A DNA stretch of 64,000 nt from Hydrogenophaga pseudoflava (GTDB lineage: Bacteria; Pseudomonadota; Gammaproteobacteria; Burkholderiales; Burkholderiaceae_C). Both the position numbers and the translations under genes were made by a program. The notes under the pieces were generated by a model that was given only the letters and a program-made list of their open reading frames with translations, was not told where the DNA came from and searched no databases. Position 1 is the stretch's first letter; every line of letters begins with the position of its first letter. Positions 23,749-33,804 of this stretch are shown here, piece after piece. The stretch is taken from assembly GCF_031020795.1 (NCBI RefSeq), contig NZ_JAVHJP010000001.1, positions 310,001 through 374,000 on the forward strand, given 5' to 3'.

Positions 23749-25878
23749 TTATTGCTGCTGTTGCTGGGCCTGCTCGCCACCGCCATTGCGGTCCAGCAGC
23801 GCCTTCATGGACAGCTTCACGCGGCCCTTCTCGTCGGTCTCGAGCACCTTGACCTTCACGATCTGGCCTTCCTTGAGGTAGTCCGTGACCTTCTCCACGC
23901 GCTCGTGGGCGATCTGGCTGATGTGCAGAAGACCGTCCTTGCCGGGCAGCAGGTTGACCAGGGCGCCGAAGTCCAGGATCTTGGTGATCGGGCCTTCGTA
24001 GACCTTGCCCACTTCCACTTCGGCCGTGATCTCGGCGATGCGGCGCTTGGCCTCTTCGGCCTTGGCGCCGTCCGTGGAGGCGATGGTGATGGTGCCGTCT
24101 TCGGCGATGTCGATCTGGGTGCCGGTTTCTTCGGTCAGCGCACGGATGGTGGCGCCGCCCTTGCCGATCACGTCGCGGATCTTCTCCGGATTGATCTTCA
24201 TGGTGTACAGACGCGGCGCGAAGTTGGAGATCTCCGTCTTCGCTTCGCCCATGGCGTCCTGCATCTTGCCCAGGATGTGCATGCGCGCTTCCTTGGCCTG
24301 GGCCAGGGCGACCTGCATGATTTCCTTGGTGATGCCCTGGATCTTGATGTCCATCTGCAGGGCGGTGATGCCGTTGGTGGTGCCGGCCACCTTGAAGTCC
24401 ATGTCGCCGAGGTGGTCCTCGTCACCCAGGATGTCGGTCAGCACCGCGAAGCGGTTGCCTTCCTTGATCAGGCCCATGGCGATGCCGGCCACGTGGGCCT
24501 TCATCGGCACGCCGGCGTCCATCAGCGCCAGGCAGCCGCCGCAGACGGACGCCATGGAAGAAGAACCGTTGGACTCGGTGATTTCGGACACCACACGGAT
24601 GGTGTAGGGGAAATCTTCCTTGGTCGGCAGCGCGGCCACCAGGGCGCGCTTGGCCAGGCGGCCGTGGCCGATTTCGCGGCGCTTCGGCGAGCCTACGCGC
24701 CCGGTTTCGCCGGTGGCGAACGGAGGCATGTTGTAGTGCAGCATGAAGCGGTCTTCGAAGTCGCCGGACAAGGCGTCGATGCGCTGCGCGTCGCGGTCGG
24801 TGCCCAGCGTGGCGATCACCAATGCCTGGGTTTCACCACGGGTGAACAGGGCCGAGCCGTGGGTGCGCGGCAGCACGCTGTTGCGGATTTCGATGGCGCG
24901 CACGGTGCGCGTGTCGCGGCCGTCGATGCGCGGCTCGCCGGCCAGGATCTGGCCACGCACGATGGCGGCTTCGATGTTGAACAGCAGGCCTTCGACGGCC
25001 ACGCTGTCGAACTCCACGCCCTCGGCCTTGAGGCCTTCCATCACGGCGGCGTAGGCTTCGCGGCAAGCCTGTGTGCGGGCCTGCTTGTTGCGGATCTGGT
25101 AGGCGGCTTCGAGCTTGGCCTTGCCCAGGGCTTCGACCTTGGCGATCAGCGGCTCGTTCTTGGCAGGTGCTTGCCAGCTCCACTCGGGCTTGCCGGCGTC
25201 GCGCACCAGCTCGTTGATGGCGGCGATGGCGATGCTGCCCTGCTCGTGGCCGAACACCACCGCACCCAGCATGATCTCTTCAGACAGCTGCTCGGCTTCG
25301 GATTCCACCATCAGCACGGCGGCCTGCGTGCCGGCGACCACCAGATCCATCTGGCTGTTCTTGCGCTCGGTCTGGCCGGGGTTCAGCACGTACTGACCAT
25401 TGATGTAGCCCACGCGCGCCGCACCGATGGGGCCGTTGAACGGGATGCCGGAGATCGACAGGGCGGCCGAGGTGGCGATCATGGCGGCGATGTCGGCGTC
25501 CACCTCCGGGTTCAGCGACACGGTGTGGATGACCACCTGGACTTCGTTGAAGAAGCCGTCCGGGAACAGCGGGCGGATCGGACGGTCGATCAGGCGGCTG
25601 GTCAGGGTCTCGTACTCGGAGGGCCGGCCTTCGCGCTTGAAAAAGCTGCCGGGGATCTTGCCGGCGGCGTAGGACTTTTCGAGGTAGTCGACGGTCAGCG
25701 GGAAGAAGTCCTGGCCGGCCTTGGCCTCCTTCTTGGCGACGACGGTGGCCAGCACCACGGTGCCGTCCATGTCGAGCAGCACGGCGCCGCTGGATTGGCG
25801 GGCGATTTCGCCGGTTTCCATGCGGACCGTGTGCTGGCCCCACTGGAAGGTCTTGGTGACTTTGTTGAACATGGTCAT
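23749..25878 (-). CDS. pnp: Polyribonucleotide nucleotidyltransferase (PNPase)
   Basis: A 709-residue 3'-5' phosphorolytic exoribonuclease. Two RNase PH-like cores are seen ([20 protein letters not shown] and the later [25 protein letters not shown]), followed by a KH domain ([16 protein letters not shown]) and an S1 domain ([19 protein letters not shown]). The tail ends in QAQQQQQ. The start at 25878 (MTMFNK) follows CAGGAGAGACAC; the ATG two codons later is possible. Located downstream of rpsO as in most proteobacteria, with a strong terminator in between. Confidence 0.97.
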   Translation of the reverse strand: MTMFNKVTKTFQWGQHTVRMETGEIARQSSGAVLLDMDGTVVLATVVAKKEAKAGQDFFPLTVDYLEKSYAAGKIPGSFFKREGRPSEYETLTSRLIDRPIRPLFPDGFFNEVQVVIHTVSLNPEVDADIAAMIATSAALSISGIPFNGPIGAARVGYINGQYVLNPGQTERKNSQMDLVVAGTQAAVLMVESEAEQLSEEIMLGAVVFGHEQGSIAIAAINELVRDAGKPEWSWQAPAKNEPLIAKVEALGKAKLEAAYQIRNKQARTQACREAYAAVMEGLKAEGVEFDSVAVEGLLFNIEAAIVRGQILAGEPRIDGRDTRTVRAIEIRNSVLPRTHGSALFTRGETQALVIATLGTDRDAQRIDALSGDFEDRFMLHYNMPPFATGETGRVGSPKRREIGHGRLAKRALVAALPTKEDFPYTIRVVSEITESNGSSSMASVCGGCLALMDAGVPMKAHVAGIAMGLIKEGNRFAVLTDILGDEDHLGDMDFKVAGTTNGITALQMDIKIQGITKEIMQVALAQAKEARMHILGKMQDAMGEAKTEISNFAPRLYTMKINPEKIRDVIGKGGATIRALTEETGTQIDIAEDGTITIASTDGAKAEEAKRRIAEITAEVEVGKVYEGPITKILDFGALVNLLPGKDGLLHISQIAHERVEKVTDYLKEGQIVKVKVLETDEKGRVKLSMKALLDRNGGGEQAQQQQQ

Positions 25879-26049
25879 GTGTCTCTCCTGTTGGATGGGC
25901 GTCTGTGGCGCCGCCCGCGGCCCGGAGCCGAAAAACCTGCAGAACACGATGCCATTCCAGCGGGCCTGCGTCGGCGCAACCCCTCTGGAATGACACAGCT
26001 TCGCTCTGCTCGTTCCCTTATCCGAAAACTTTCTGAAAAATCAAAGTGA

Positions 26050-26085
26050 AAAACGCCCGAGCCGGCGAACCAACTCAGGCGTTTT
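26050..26085 (-). terminator. Intrinsic terminator between rpsO and pnp
   Basis: AAAACGCCTGAG and CTCGGGCGTTTT (read on the minus strand, 26085-26074 and 26061-26050) form a 12-bp stem with one G-T pair around a 12-base loop, ending in T residues. It should terminate or attenuate rpsO transcripts and protect their 3' end; some read-through probably feeds pnp. Confidence 0.88.
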
Positions 26086-26107
26086 GCGTGTCACGGCAAG
26101 CTCAAGA

Positions 26108-26374
26108 TTACTTGCGCAGACCCAGCTTGGCGATCAGGGCGACGTAGCGGTCGGCGTCCTTGGACTTGAGGTAGTCCAGCAGCTTGCGGCGGCGGCTGAC
26201 CATGCGCAGCAGACCGCGGCGGCCATGGTGGTCCTTGGCGTGCTGCTTGAAGTGGGGGGTCAGTTCGTTGATGCGGGCGGTCAGGATGGCGACCTGCACT
26301 TCGGGGCTGCCGGTGTCGTTGGCAGCACGGGCGTTTTCGGCCACCACAGCGGCCTTGACGGTTTTTTCGATCAT
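26108..26374 (-). CDS. rpsO: 30S ribosomal protein S15
   Basis: An 88-residue ribosomal protein of exactly normal length. The S15 signature [20 protein letters not shown] is present, followed by [23 protein letters not shown]. Binds 16S rRNA and helps assemble the small-subunit platform. Precedes pnp. Confidence 0.98.
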   Translation of the reverse strand: MIEKTVKAAVVAENARAANDTGSPEVQVAILTARINELTPHFKQHAKDHHGRRGLLRMVSRRRKLLDYLKSKDADRYVALIAKLGLRK

Positions 26375-26504
26375 GGTGATTCCAGTCTGGTTACGTGCGA
26401 CCCGCCGCAGCCAGCCGACCTTTCCCTGGGGAAACCCGGCCGCCACAACGGGCGTGAGGATGCCACCCGGATCGGGCGGCAACCGCGCATTATAGACCAG
26501 CGGT

Positions 26505-27683
26505 TCAGGACGCGGTGCGCAGCCAGTTCCGCAGACGCTCGGCTCCCTGGGCCAGCCGCTGCGGGTCGCGGCTGGCAAAACACCAGCGCAGCCAGCCCGC
26601 CGCCTCGGGTCCGAAGGCGCTGCCCGGCGCCAGGCCGAGGCCGGCCTCGCGCACCAGTCGCGTGGCGGTCGACAGGCAGTCGCCATGGCCCTGCAGGCGG
26701 AAAAAGGCGTACATGCCGCCCCTGGGCTCGGCCAGCTCCACGCCCGGGATCTGGCGCAGCAGCGGCACCAGGGTGTCGCGGCAGACCTGCAGGTGCCGCA
26801 CCAGACCTGGGGTGACCTCGTGGCCGCGCTGCAGCGCCACCGTGGCGGCGCGCTGGGCGAACACGGGCGCGCAGGAGGTGTTGAACTCGATCAGCTTGCC
26901 GACCGGGTGCGTCAGCGCCCGCGGCAGCACCAGCCAGCCCAGGCGCCAGCCGGTCATCAGGAAGCTCTTCGAGAAGCTGTGAGCGACGATCAGCCGGTCT
27001 TCGGGCTCGGACACGTCGAGGAAGCTGGGCGCGGCGCCGCTGGCGGTATCGCCCGCGAAATACAGCCGCTCGTACACCTCGTCGGCCAGCACCCAGGTGC
27101 CGGTGCGGCGGCAGTGGGCCAGGATGGCTGCCTGCTCGTCGCGGGTCAGCGTCCAGCCGGTGGGGTTGTTGGGGGCATTGAGGATCAGCAGCTTCGTGGC
27201 CGGTGTCACCGCCGCCAGCAGTACGGCCAGATCCAGCACCCAGGCACCGTCCGGCGCCACCTTCAGCGACACCGTGCGCACCCGGGCCCCCATGATCTGC
27301 GGCTGGGCCACCAGGTTGGGCCAGGCCGGCGTGACCACCACCACCTCGTCGCCCGCCTCCACCAGCGCCTGGGACGCCAGCATCAGGCCGTTGACACCGC
27401 CCGAAGTGACGGCGATGCGGTCGAACCAGTGGTCGGTGGCCAGCTGCGGATGCAGGGTGTGGGTGTAGCCGGCGATGGCGTGGCGCAGTTCGGGCAGGCC
27501 GAGGTTGTGGGCATAGAAGGTCTCGCCCGCATTGAGCGAGGCGATCGCGGCCTCGCGGATGAAGTCGGGCGTGACCTCGTCGCTCTCGCCGAACCAGAAC
27601 TTGAGCACGCCTTCCAGGCCCATGCCCGCATTCGCCACCTCGCGGATGCGCGACTCTTCCAGACTCTCCACCACCGGACGCAT
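26505..27683 (-). CDS. PLP-dependent aminotransferase, class I/II
   Basis: A 392-residue fold-type I aminotransferase. Active-site elements: [25 protein letters not shown] (Asp and Tyr), and [15 protein letters not shown] with the PLP-binding lysine. Resembles the aspartate/aromatic aminotransferase subgroup used for broad amino acids. 17 bases upstream (in transcription order after) of a Leu/Ile/Val-type binding protein gene, so the pair may act on an imported amino acid. Precise substrate unknown. Confidence 0.88.
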   Translation of the reverse strand: MRPVVESLEESRIREVANAGMGLEGVLKFWFGESDEVTPDFIREAAIASLNAGETFYAHNLGLPELRHAIAGYTHTLHPQLATDHWFDRIAVTSGGVNGLMLASQALVEAGDEVVVVTPAWPNLVAQPQIMGARVRTVSLKVAPDGAWVLDLAVLLAAVTPATKLLILNAPNNPTGWTLTRDEQAAILAHCRRTGTWVLADEVYERLYFAGDTASGAAPSFLDVSEPEDRLIVAHSFSKSFLMTGWRLGWLVLPRALTHPVGKLIEFNTSCAPVFAQRAATVALQRGHEVTPGLVRHLQVCRDTLVPLLRQIPGVELAEPRGGMYAFFRLQGHGDCLSTATRLVREAGLGLAPGSAFGPEAAGWLRWCFASRDPQRLAQGAERLRNWLRTAS

Positions 27684-27699
27684 GAACGCTCCTACAACA

Positions 27700-28980
27700 T
27701 CAGGGACGGACCATGGTACAGGCGTGCGGCATCTCGGCTTGCTGCGGTGTCAGCTGTCGCACCACCCGGAAGCCGTAGCCCGAGCCCTCGACGTCGAACT
27801 TCACGCCCGGTGCGCCCTGCCGGTCCATCACGGCCACGGCCAGCGGCTGCTGGAACTGGTGGTCGGCGGCGCGCATGCGGGCGGTCTGGCCCGCCAGGGA
27901 GACCTGCGCCTTTTCCAGTTGCACGGCGATGTCGGCCGCCTTCACCGATCCCGCCTTTTCGATCGCCTGTGCGAGCGCCTCGATCATCAGCTGCATGCGC
28001 ATGTGCACGTAGTCGTCGGCGGGGTTGGGGAAACGCTGGCGGAACGACTGGTAGAAAGCCTCGGACTCGCGCGTCGGCACATTGGGGAACCAGTCGGCCA
28101 CGGCCACCACCTTGCCGATGCCGGCGTCGCCCATGGCCGCCGGAGCACCCAGGGCGTTGCCGTAGAAGGTGTAGAACGTGCCCTCGAAGCCGGCCTCGCG
28201 CGCGGCCTTGACCAGCAGGGTCAGGTCGTTGCCCCAGTTGCCGGTGAGCACGGCCTGCGCGCCACTGGACTTGATCTTGGCGGCGTAGGGTGCAAAGTCC
28301 TTGATGCGGGCCATGGGGTGCAGCTCGTCGCCGACGATCTTCACATCCGGCCGCTGGGCCGCCAGCTGCTGGCGCGCCTCTGTCAGCACCGCCTGGCCGA
28401 AGGAGTAGTCCTGGCCGATCAGGTAGATGCCTTTGAGCGCCTTGTCTTCCTTGAGCACGCTCATGAGCGCGCCCATGCGCATGTCGGCGTGGGCGTCGAA
28501 GCGGAAGTGCCAGTAGCTGCACTTGGCGTTGGTGAGCAACGGGTCGACCGCCGAGTAGTTGAGGAAAAGCACCTGGCGCGCGGTGTCGCGCTCGTTGTGC
28601 TTGTTGATGGCGTCGATCAGGCCGGCCGCCGCGGCCGACGAATTGCCCTGCGCCACGATGGAGATGCCCTTGTCGATGGCCGAGCGCAGACCCGAGAGCG
28701 CCTCTTCGGTCTGGCCCTTGCTGTCGAAGCGCACGATCTCCAGCGGCCGGCTGCCCCCGGGCAGCTTGACGCCGCCACGGGCGTTGACCCGTTCGGTGGC
28801 CCAGACCAGGTTGCGGTACACCGCCTCGCCGGCGTTGCCGACCGGACCGGAGAGGCCTTCGATCATGCCGATGCGGATGGGCTCGCCAGCAGGCTGCGCC
28901 CAGGCGCTGGCGCAGGACAGGGTGGCCGCCACCAGCGCGACCAGAGCGCCGCGGCGCGAGAGGTGATGAGTGAGTTGCAT
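27700..28980 (-). CDS. Periplasmic branched-chain amino acid-type binding protein
   Basis: A 426-residue type I periplasmic binding protein (LivJ/LivK superfamily) with a signal peptide: basic HHLSRRG, hydrophobic stretch and SAWAQ cleavage near residue 29. The mature part starts IRIGMIEGLSGPVGNAGE, the standard family opening. No permease or ATPase genes adjoin, so it is an orphan binding protein here. The ATG at 28980 gives the signal peptide; the longer frame starts at a non-family Met at 29019. Ligand may be an amino acid, amide or aromatic acid. Confidence 0.88.
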   Translation of the reverse strand: MQLTHHLSRRGALVALVAATLSCASAWAQPAGEPIRIGMIEGLSGPVGNAGEAVYRNLVWATERVNARGGVKLPGGSRPLEIVRFDSKGQTEEALSGLRSAIDKGISIVAQGNSSAAAAGLIDAINKHNERDTARQVLFLNYSAVDPLLTNAKCSYWHFRFDAHADMRMGALMSVLKEDKALKGIYLIGQDYSFGQAVLTEARQQLAAQRPDVKIVGDELHPMARIKDFAPYAAKIKSSGAQAVLTGNWGNDLTLLVKAAREAGFEGTFYTFYGNALGAPAAMGDAGIGKVVAVADWFPNVPTRESEAFYQSFRQRFPNPADDYVHMRMQLMIEALAQAIEKAGSVKAADIAVQLEKAQVSLAGQTARMRAADHQFQQPLAVAVMDRQGAPGVKFDVEGSGYGFRVVRQLTPQQAEMPHACTMVRP

Positions 28981-29087
28981 GCTTGTTTGGCTCCGTGGTT
29001 CACCGCCGCACGGAGTCACCCACGCGACAGGGTGGCGCAGTGTAATTCATAATTACCGAAACCGACCCATCCCGGCGTGGAAAGGGC

Positions 29088-30173
29088 TCAGGCGGCGGAG
29101 AGTTCGGCCAGCGGCCAGCGCGGGCGCACATCGAAGCGGTATCCGTCTGCCGCCGCGAGATCGGCCAGACCGGCCTGCACCCGCAGGCCGGCGGCCAAGG
29201 CAATCATGGCGCCGTTGTCGGTGCACAGGTGCAGTTCGGGATAGTGCACGCGGACCTTGCGCCGGGCGCAGGCGGCGTTGAGCTGCTCGCGCAACCGGCT
29301 GTTGGCTCCCACGCCGCCGGCCACCACCAGGCGCCGCAGCCCGGTCTGGTCCAGCGCCGCGAGAGACTTCTTCACCAGCACGTCCACGATGGCGGCCTGC
29401 GCGCTGGCGGCCACGTCGGCTTTCTGCTGCAGGGTCAGCGGGTCGGCCAGGTGGCTGGTGGCCGGGCCGTCCGGATGCGCCTGCGCCAGGCGCTTGACCT
29501 GGGTCAGCACCGCCGTCTTGAGTCCGGCAAAGGAGAAGTCGAGGTCGCCGCTGTGCAGCAGCGGGCGCGGCAACTTGTAGGCCGCCGGGTCCCCCTGTTG
29601 CGCCAGCTTCGACAGCGCCGGCCCCCCCGGGTATCCCAGTCCCAGCAGCTTGGCCGACTTGTCGAAGGCCTCGCCGGCGGCGTCGTCGATGGTTTCGCCC
29701 AGCAGTTCGTAGCGCCCCACCCCGTCCACCCGCATCAGCTGGGTGTGGCCGCCGGACACGAGCAGCGCCACGAACGGGAACTGCGGCGGATCGGCACTCA
29801 GGAAAGGCGAGAGCAGATGCCCTTCAAGGTGGTGCACGCCGATGACGGGTTTGCCCAGGGCCATGCCGAGGGCACAGGCCACGCCCGAGCCCACCAGCAG
29901 CGCCCCGGCCAGGCCAGGGCCGCGCGTGTGGGCGATGACGTCCACCGCCGACAGCGGCAGGCCGGCCTGGGCCATGACCGCGTCGGTCAGCGGCAGCACG
30001 CGGCGGATGTGGTCGCGGCTGGCGAGCTCGGGCACCACACCGCCGTAGGCCTGGTGCATCTCGATCTGGCTGTGCAGCGCGTGGCCCAGCAGGCGCGGCG
30101 TGGCCTCGCCGCTGGCGTCGACCAGGGCGACACCGGTTTCGTCGCAGGAGCTCTCAAATCCGAGGATCAGCAT
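29088..30173 (-). CDS. tsaD: tRNA N6-adenosine threonylcarbamoyltransferase TsaD
   Basis: A 361-residue ASKHA-fold protein that transfers the threonylcarbamoyl group to A37 of ANN-decoding tRNAs with TsaB, TsaE and TsaC. Start [19 protein letters not shown] and the metal motif HHLEGH, followed by [12 protein letters not shown], are diagnostic. Cytoplasmic and essential in many bacteria. It follows the dnr-like regulator by 27 bases on the same strand, but is unlikely to be functionally linked to it. Confidence 0.97.
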   Translation of the reverse strand: MLILGFESSCDETGVALVDASGEATPRLLGHALHSQIEMHQAYGGVVPELASRDHIRRVLPLTDAVMAQAGLPLSAVDVIAHTRGPGLAGALLVGSGVACALGMALGKPVIGVHHLEGHLLSPFLSADPPQFPFVALLVSGGHTQLMRVDGVGRYELLGETIDDAAGEAFDKSAKLLGLGYPGGPALSKLAQQGDPAAYKLPRPLLHSGDLDFSFAGLKTAVLTQVKRLAQAHPDGPATSHLADPLTLQQKADVAASAQAAIVDVLVKKSLAALDQTGLRRLVVAGGVGANSRLREQLNAACARRKVRVHYPELHLCTDNGAMIALAAGLRVQAGLADLAAADGYRFDVRPRWPLAELSAA

Positions 30174-30200
30174 AGGGCGGCGAGTGTACGGGGGGCACCT

Positions 30201-30893
30201 TCACCGAAGCGGATAGCGGGACAGCCGCTGCACGTCCAGCAGCCGGATCTCGCGTTTGTCCACCTCGATCAGTCCCTGGTCTTCCAGCTCGCGCAGCACC
30301 TTGGAGAAGTACTCCGGGGTCATCGACAGGCGCGAGGCGATCGAGGCCTTGCTCACCGGCAGCAGCACGCTGGCCGCGGCCTCGCCGCCCTCTTCGGGCA
30401 GGTCGCGCATCAGGTAGCCGATCACGCGCTCGACGCCGCTGTGCAGCGAATAGGCCTGCACGTCGTTGACGAGACCGTGCAGGCGGCGCGAGAGGCCGGC
30501 GAGCATGCGCATGCAGAACTGGGCGTCGCCCTGGATCTCGTGCATGACGGCCGCACGCGTCACGCTCAGCAGCAGGGTGTCCGTCAGCGCCTGGGCGTTG
30601 ATGATGTACGGGCGCTGCATGAACATCAGCGCCTCGGCGAAGCTGTTGCCCGGGCCCACGAGCTCGATGATCTTTTCCTGACCGGCCGGCGAAATGGCAA
30701 ACAGCTTGACCTGGCCGGTGACGGTGACGTGGAACTCGTCGCAGGGGTCGCCGAAGCGGAAGATGTCCGACCCGCGCGCGAACTCGCGCAGCTGGCTGCC
30801 CTCGGCCAGGCGCTGCAGCTCGGGCGCCCGCATCTCCTGGAACAGGGGCAGCATCGAGAGGTAGCGCGGCAGGTCGAAGCGGGACAGGTCCAT
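30201..30893 (-). CDS. Crp/Fnr-family regulator, Dnr/NnrR-like (denitrification)
   Basis: A 230-residue regulator with a cyclic-nucleotide-binding-like beta-roll (about residues 20-130), a long dimer helix, and a C-terminal winged helix (SKASIASRLSMTPEYFSKVL). It lacks the N-terminal cysteine cluster of FNR, as in the Dnr/NnrR branch that senses NO through heme. The helix E-x-x-S-K keeps the Glu and Ser that contact TTGA half-sites. Last gene behind norD, 70 bases downstream. Likely activates the two TTGAA-CTGG-TTCAA promoters in this island. Start at 30893 chosen by family N-terminus MDLSRFDLPRYL; an upstream ATG at 30959 is possible. Confidence 0.88.
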   Translation of the reverse strand: MDLSRFDLPRYLSMLPLFQEMRAPELQRLAEGSQLREFARGSDIFRFGDPCDEFHVTVTGQVKLFAISPAGQEKIIELVGPGNSFAEALMFMQRPYIINAQALTDTLLLSVTRAAVMHEIQGDAQFCMRMLAGLSRRLHGLVNDVQAYSLHSGVERVIGYLMRDLPEEGGEAAASVLLPVSKASIASRLSMTPEYFSKVLRELEDQGLIEVDKREIRLLDVQRLSRYPLR

Positions 30894-30963
30894 GGAAGCA
30901 GGCGGTGGGGGCGTTGGAGCCACCGACTGTAGCCGCGAACCGTGACCGGTAACGGGCATGACC

Positions 30964-32799
30964 TCAGGCGGCGCGGGCCATGAAGCGCTGGTGCACCGCC
31001 GACAGCTTGTTGACCAGTTCCTGCGGACGCCGCACCAGCGCATAGCCCTGGTCACCGAACAGCGCGGGCAGGTAGTCGTGGGCGGTTTCGTCGATGGTGA
31101 TGCAGAACGGCAGCAGGCCCGCGGCGCGCGCCGCCTGCACCGCGTGGCGCGTGTCCTCCAGACCGTAGCGGCCCTCGTACACGTCCAGGTCGTTGGGCTT
31201 GCCGTCGGTCAGCAGCAGCAGCAGGCGCTGGCGCTCGGGCCGCTGCGCCAACCGCGCCGTGGCGTGGCGGATGGCCGCGCCCATGCGCGTGTAGTAGCCG
31301 GGCTTGATGGCGCCTACGCGGTCGCGCGGGCGCGGGCCCCAGGCCTCGTCGAAGCCCTTGAGCTGATGGATGCGCACGTTCTGCCGCCGCACCGACGAGA
31401 AGCCCAGCATCTCGAACGGGTCGCCGCTGGCGGACAGCGCCTCGCCGAACACATAGAGCGCGTCGCGGATCACGTCGATCACGCGCGCGGTCTGCGTCGC
31501 GTAGGCGTCGGTCGACAGCGAAAGATCGGCCAGCAGCAGCGTGGCCAGGCTGCGCTCGCTGCGCACGCGGCGGCTGAACACCGCAGGCGACTCGCTGCGC
31601 GGTGCGGCCGCCGCTTCCACGGCGTGGCGCACCCAGGCGTCCAGATCAAGCTCGTCGCCCTCGGGCTGGGCGTGCAGACGGCCCATGCCACCGCGCAGCA
31701 CCTCCATGCGGCGGCGCACGCGGCGGGCGGTCACGCGCAGCGCGGAGGGCGGCACGAAGGGCGGCGGCTCGGCGGTCACCAGGGTCTGCAGCGCGCAGTG
31801 GTCTTCGATCAGTTGCCCTTTGCGCCAGTCCCACTCGGGCAGGCGGGTGCCGGGGCCGAGCGGCCGGTCGTCGGCGGCAGCGCTGGGCAGGTCGAGGTCG
31901 AACTTCACCCGCGAGGCGGTGGTCTGCCCGTCGGGCGCGATGGCCAGCACGTCCATGTCGTTGGCCGCGGCCAGCGCGTTGCCGTCGTCGTCGTCGTCGC
32001 TGGCGCGGTTGACCTTGACGAACTCGCCCCAGGACAGGATGGACTCGGCGCGGAAGAACATCATCAGCGGCGCCTTGTCGCGATCGTCGGCCACCGTTTG
32101 CGCGCGGCGGCGGCGTGCGTCCTGCGCGGCCAGCGGGCGCCCGGCGCCAGCCGCCTCAGGGTCCTGGTCGCGGGCCACGGAGGCAGCGGGCGCCGCGGCC
32201 GTGGTGTCGAGCCAGAGCCAGACCGGGGCCACCTCGTCGGGCCGCACACCGCCCACCGGGGCATCGCCCTGCGCCGCCAGCGCCTGCTGCACCGAGCGCT
32301 CGGCCTCGGCGGCGCGGCCGCGCAGGCGCGAGGGCTCGGGCCGCAGCGCGGTTTCGGCGGCCAGCAATTGCCGGTGGCGTTCGGCCAGGCCGGGGAACGT
32401 GGCCAGCGCGCGTTGCGTGGCGCGCCGGTTGTCGGCGATCCATTCGCCGGTGGGCTCGATGTGCGCGGCCAGGGCCGCCAGCCACAGGTAGAGCGCGCGG
32501 TTGAGCGCCGGTTCGGCGTGCACCGCGATGACCGGTGGCAGCGACAGGGCCTCAGGTTCGAGCCGCCCGGTGGCCGCGTGGGTGCCGGTGCCGGCCACGC
32601 GCTGCAGCCAGTCGCGGGCGCCGCCCACCCGAGCCTCGGCGGCGGGCGCCACCCGCACCGCCGCTGCGCCGCCAGCGGCGCGGAACATCAGGTGCAGCGT
32701 GCGCTGCATCTCGCCCAGCGTCACCGCGGCCGCATCGTGCTGGCGGTGGGCCGCGCGGCGGATGAAGCGGTCCCACTGTTGGCCGACCCACTCTTCCAT
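30964..32799 (-). CDS. norD: Nitric oxide reductase activation protein NorD
   Basis: A 611-residue protein with a C-terminal von Willebrand factor A domain. The metal-ion-dependent adhesion motif LLADLSLSTDAY is near residue 423, and LLLLLTDGKPNDLDVYEGRYG-type sequence (LLLLTDGKPNDLDVYEGRYG) follows. NorD works with the ATPase NorQ to insert or activate iron in NorCB. Its ATG overlaps the stop of the 4Fe-4S protein gene. A long low-complexity acidic/Ala-rich middle region (DDDDDGNALAAAND) is typical. The upstream frame extension to 32889 lies inside the previous gene. Confidence 0.93.
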   Translation of the reverse strand: MEEWVGQQWDRFIRRAAHRQHDAAAVTLGEMQRTLHLMFRAAGGAAAVRVAPAAEARVGGARDWLQRVAGTGTHAATGRLEPEALSLPPVIAVHAEPALNRALYLWLAALAAHIEPTGEWIADNRRATQRALATFPGLAERHRQLLAAETALRPEPSRLRGRAAEAERSVQQALAAQGDAPVGGVRPDEVAPVWLWLDTTAAAPAASVARDQDPEAAGAGRPLAAQDARRRRAQTVADDRDKAPLMMFFRAESILSWGEFVKVNRASDDDDDGNALAAANDMDVLAIAPDGQTTASRVKFDLDLPSAAADDRPLGPGTRLPEWDWRKGQLIEDHCALQTLVTAEPPPFVPPSALRVTARRVRRRMEVLRGGMGRLHAQPEGDELDLDAWVRHAVEAAAAPRSESPAVFSRRVRSERSLATLLLADLSLSTDAYATQTARVIDVIRDALYVFGEALSASGDPFEMLGFSSVRRQNVRIHQLKGFDEAWGPRPRDRVGAIKPGYYTRMGAAIRHATARLAQRPERQRLLLLLTDGKPNDLDVYEGRYGLEDTRHAVQAARAAGLLPFCITIDETAHDYLPALFGDQGYALVRRPQELVNKLSAVHQRFMARAA

Positions 32800-33752
32800 C
32801 AGACTTTCCTTTCGAGAACGGCGGCCGCTTCGCGCTCCGCTTTGCGTTGGCGCAGTGTTTCGCGCACCGCGTCGGCGCCGACCTTCCATTCCAGCAGCGG
32901 TTCGCGGGATTGCGCGGTCCGCGTTTCTTCACACGAATCCAGGCACTGGCCGCACTGCACGCACGAGAACATCATGCGTTTGATGTTGCGCGGGTGCAGG
33001 CGCATGGGGCAGCCGTTGTCGCAGGCCGAGCCTTGCGGATAGGTGGCGGTGGTGCAGGTGCGGCAGTCGCGCGCGTGGTCGCGGTCGAAGGCGACCACCA
33101 TGCCTTTGGGGTTGGCCATCCACACCAGACTCTGGAACAGGCCCACCGCACAGCCGAAGCGGCAGAACAGGTGACGGGCGAAGGCGAATTCCAGCGTGAA
33201 GATGAGCGAGCCGGCGATCAGGAAACGCGCCTCGTTGGGCGTGAGCGTGCCGGCCAGCAGGCCGCCCCAGATCTCGGCCGGGGGCAGCAGGTAGGTCAGC
33301 AGCGTGATCGCCCACAGGAAGCCGAACACGGCGCAGAGCGCGAAGAACACCGGCCACCAGCGGGCCGAGGGCTTCACGCCCGCGCGCCGTGTCGTGTGTT
33401 TGTCCCAGATGCTGAGCTTGCCGCAGGCGCGGTGCAGCGCGGCGTTGAGCGTCTCCACCAGGGTGAAGTGCGGGCAAAGCCAACCGCAGTAAAGGCGGCC
33501 GTATTTCCAGGCCACGGCCAGGAAGGCGGCGATCAGCGCGATGGCGGGCAGGAAGGCCCTGACGAAGATCTGGATCGCGGCCTGGTTGGCACTGATCTCG
33601 CCCGCGCGGAAGGCGTCGATGCCCAGGCTCCAGCGTTGGCCCAGGAACCACAGCTGCGCCTCGTGCAGATCGAAGCGCAGCAGGTTCAGTGCGGGGGCCA
33701 GCAGGAACAGGGCGAAGAAGCCCAGCTGGAAAAAGAGGCGGCGGCGCTGCAT
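32799..33752 (-). CDS. Membrane-bound 4Fe-4S polyferredoxin in the nor operon
   Basis: A 317-residue protein with about five membrane helices and cysteine clusters YCGWLCPHF, CRTCTT...CDNGCP, and CVQCGQCLDSC near the C-terminus. The arrangement resembles the C-terminal half of NosR and the NapH/CcoG group, which carry electrons between quinol and periplasmic or cytoplasmic partners. It lies between norQ and norD and its stop overlaps the norD start, so it is co-translated with the NO reductase maturation genes. The ATG at 33752 was used; a TTG at 33797 could add fifteen residues. Exact role unknown. Confidence 0.87.
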   Translation of the reverse strand: MQRRRLFFQLGFFALFLLAPALNLLRFDLHEAQLWFLGQRWSLGIDAFRAGEISANQAAIQIFVRAFLPAIALIAAFLAVAWKYGRLYCGWLCPHFTLVETLNAALHRACGKLSIWDKHTTRRAGVKPSARWWPVFFALCAVFGFLWAITLLTYLLPPAEIWGGLLAGTLTPNEARFLIAGSLIFTLEFAFARHLFCRFGCAVGLFQSLVWMANPKGMVVAFDRDHARDCRTCTTATYPQGSACDNGCPMRLHPRNIKRMMFSCVQCGQCLDSCEETRTAQSREPLLEWKVGADAVRETLRQRKAEREAAAVLERKV

Positions 33753-33804
33753 GTTTGTGTGGCAAACGAGGAGGAAGGCGCAGCGCCGCCGCTGCAAACG
33801 GAAT

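Noticed and set aside
23752..26049. 765-codon plus-strand frame opposite pnp
   Set aside because: Mirror frame of pnp codon bias; product is repetitive and the opposite strand encodes full PNPase.
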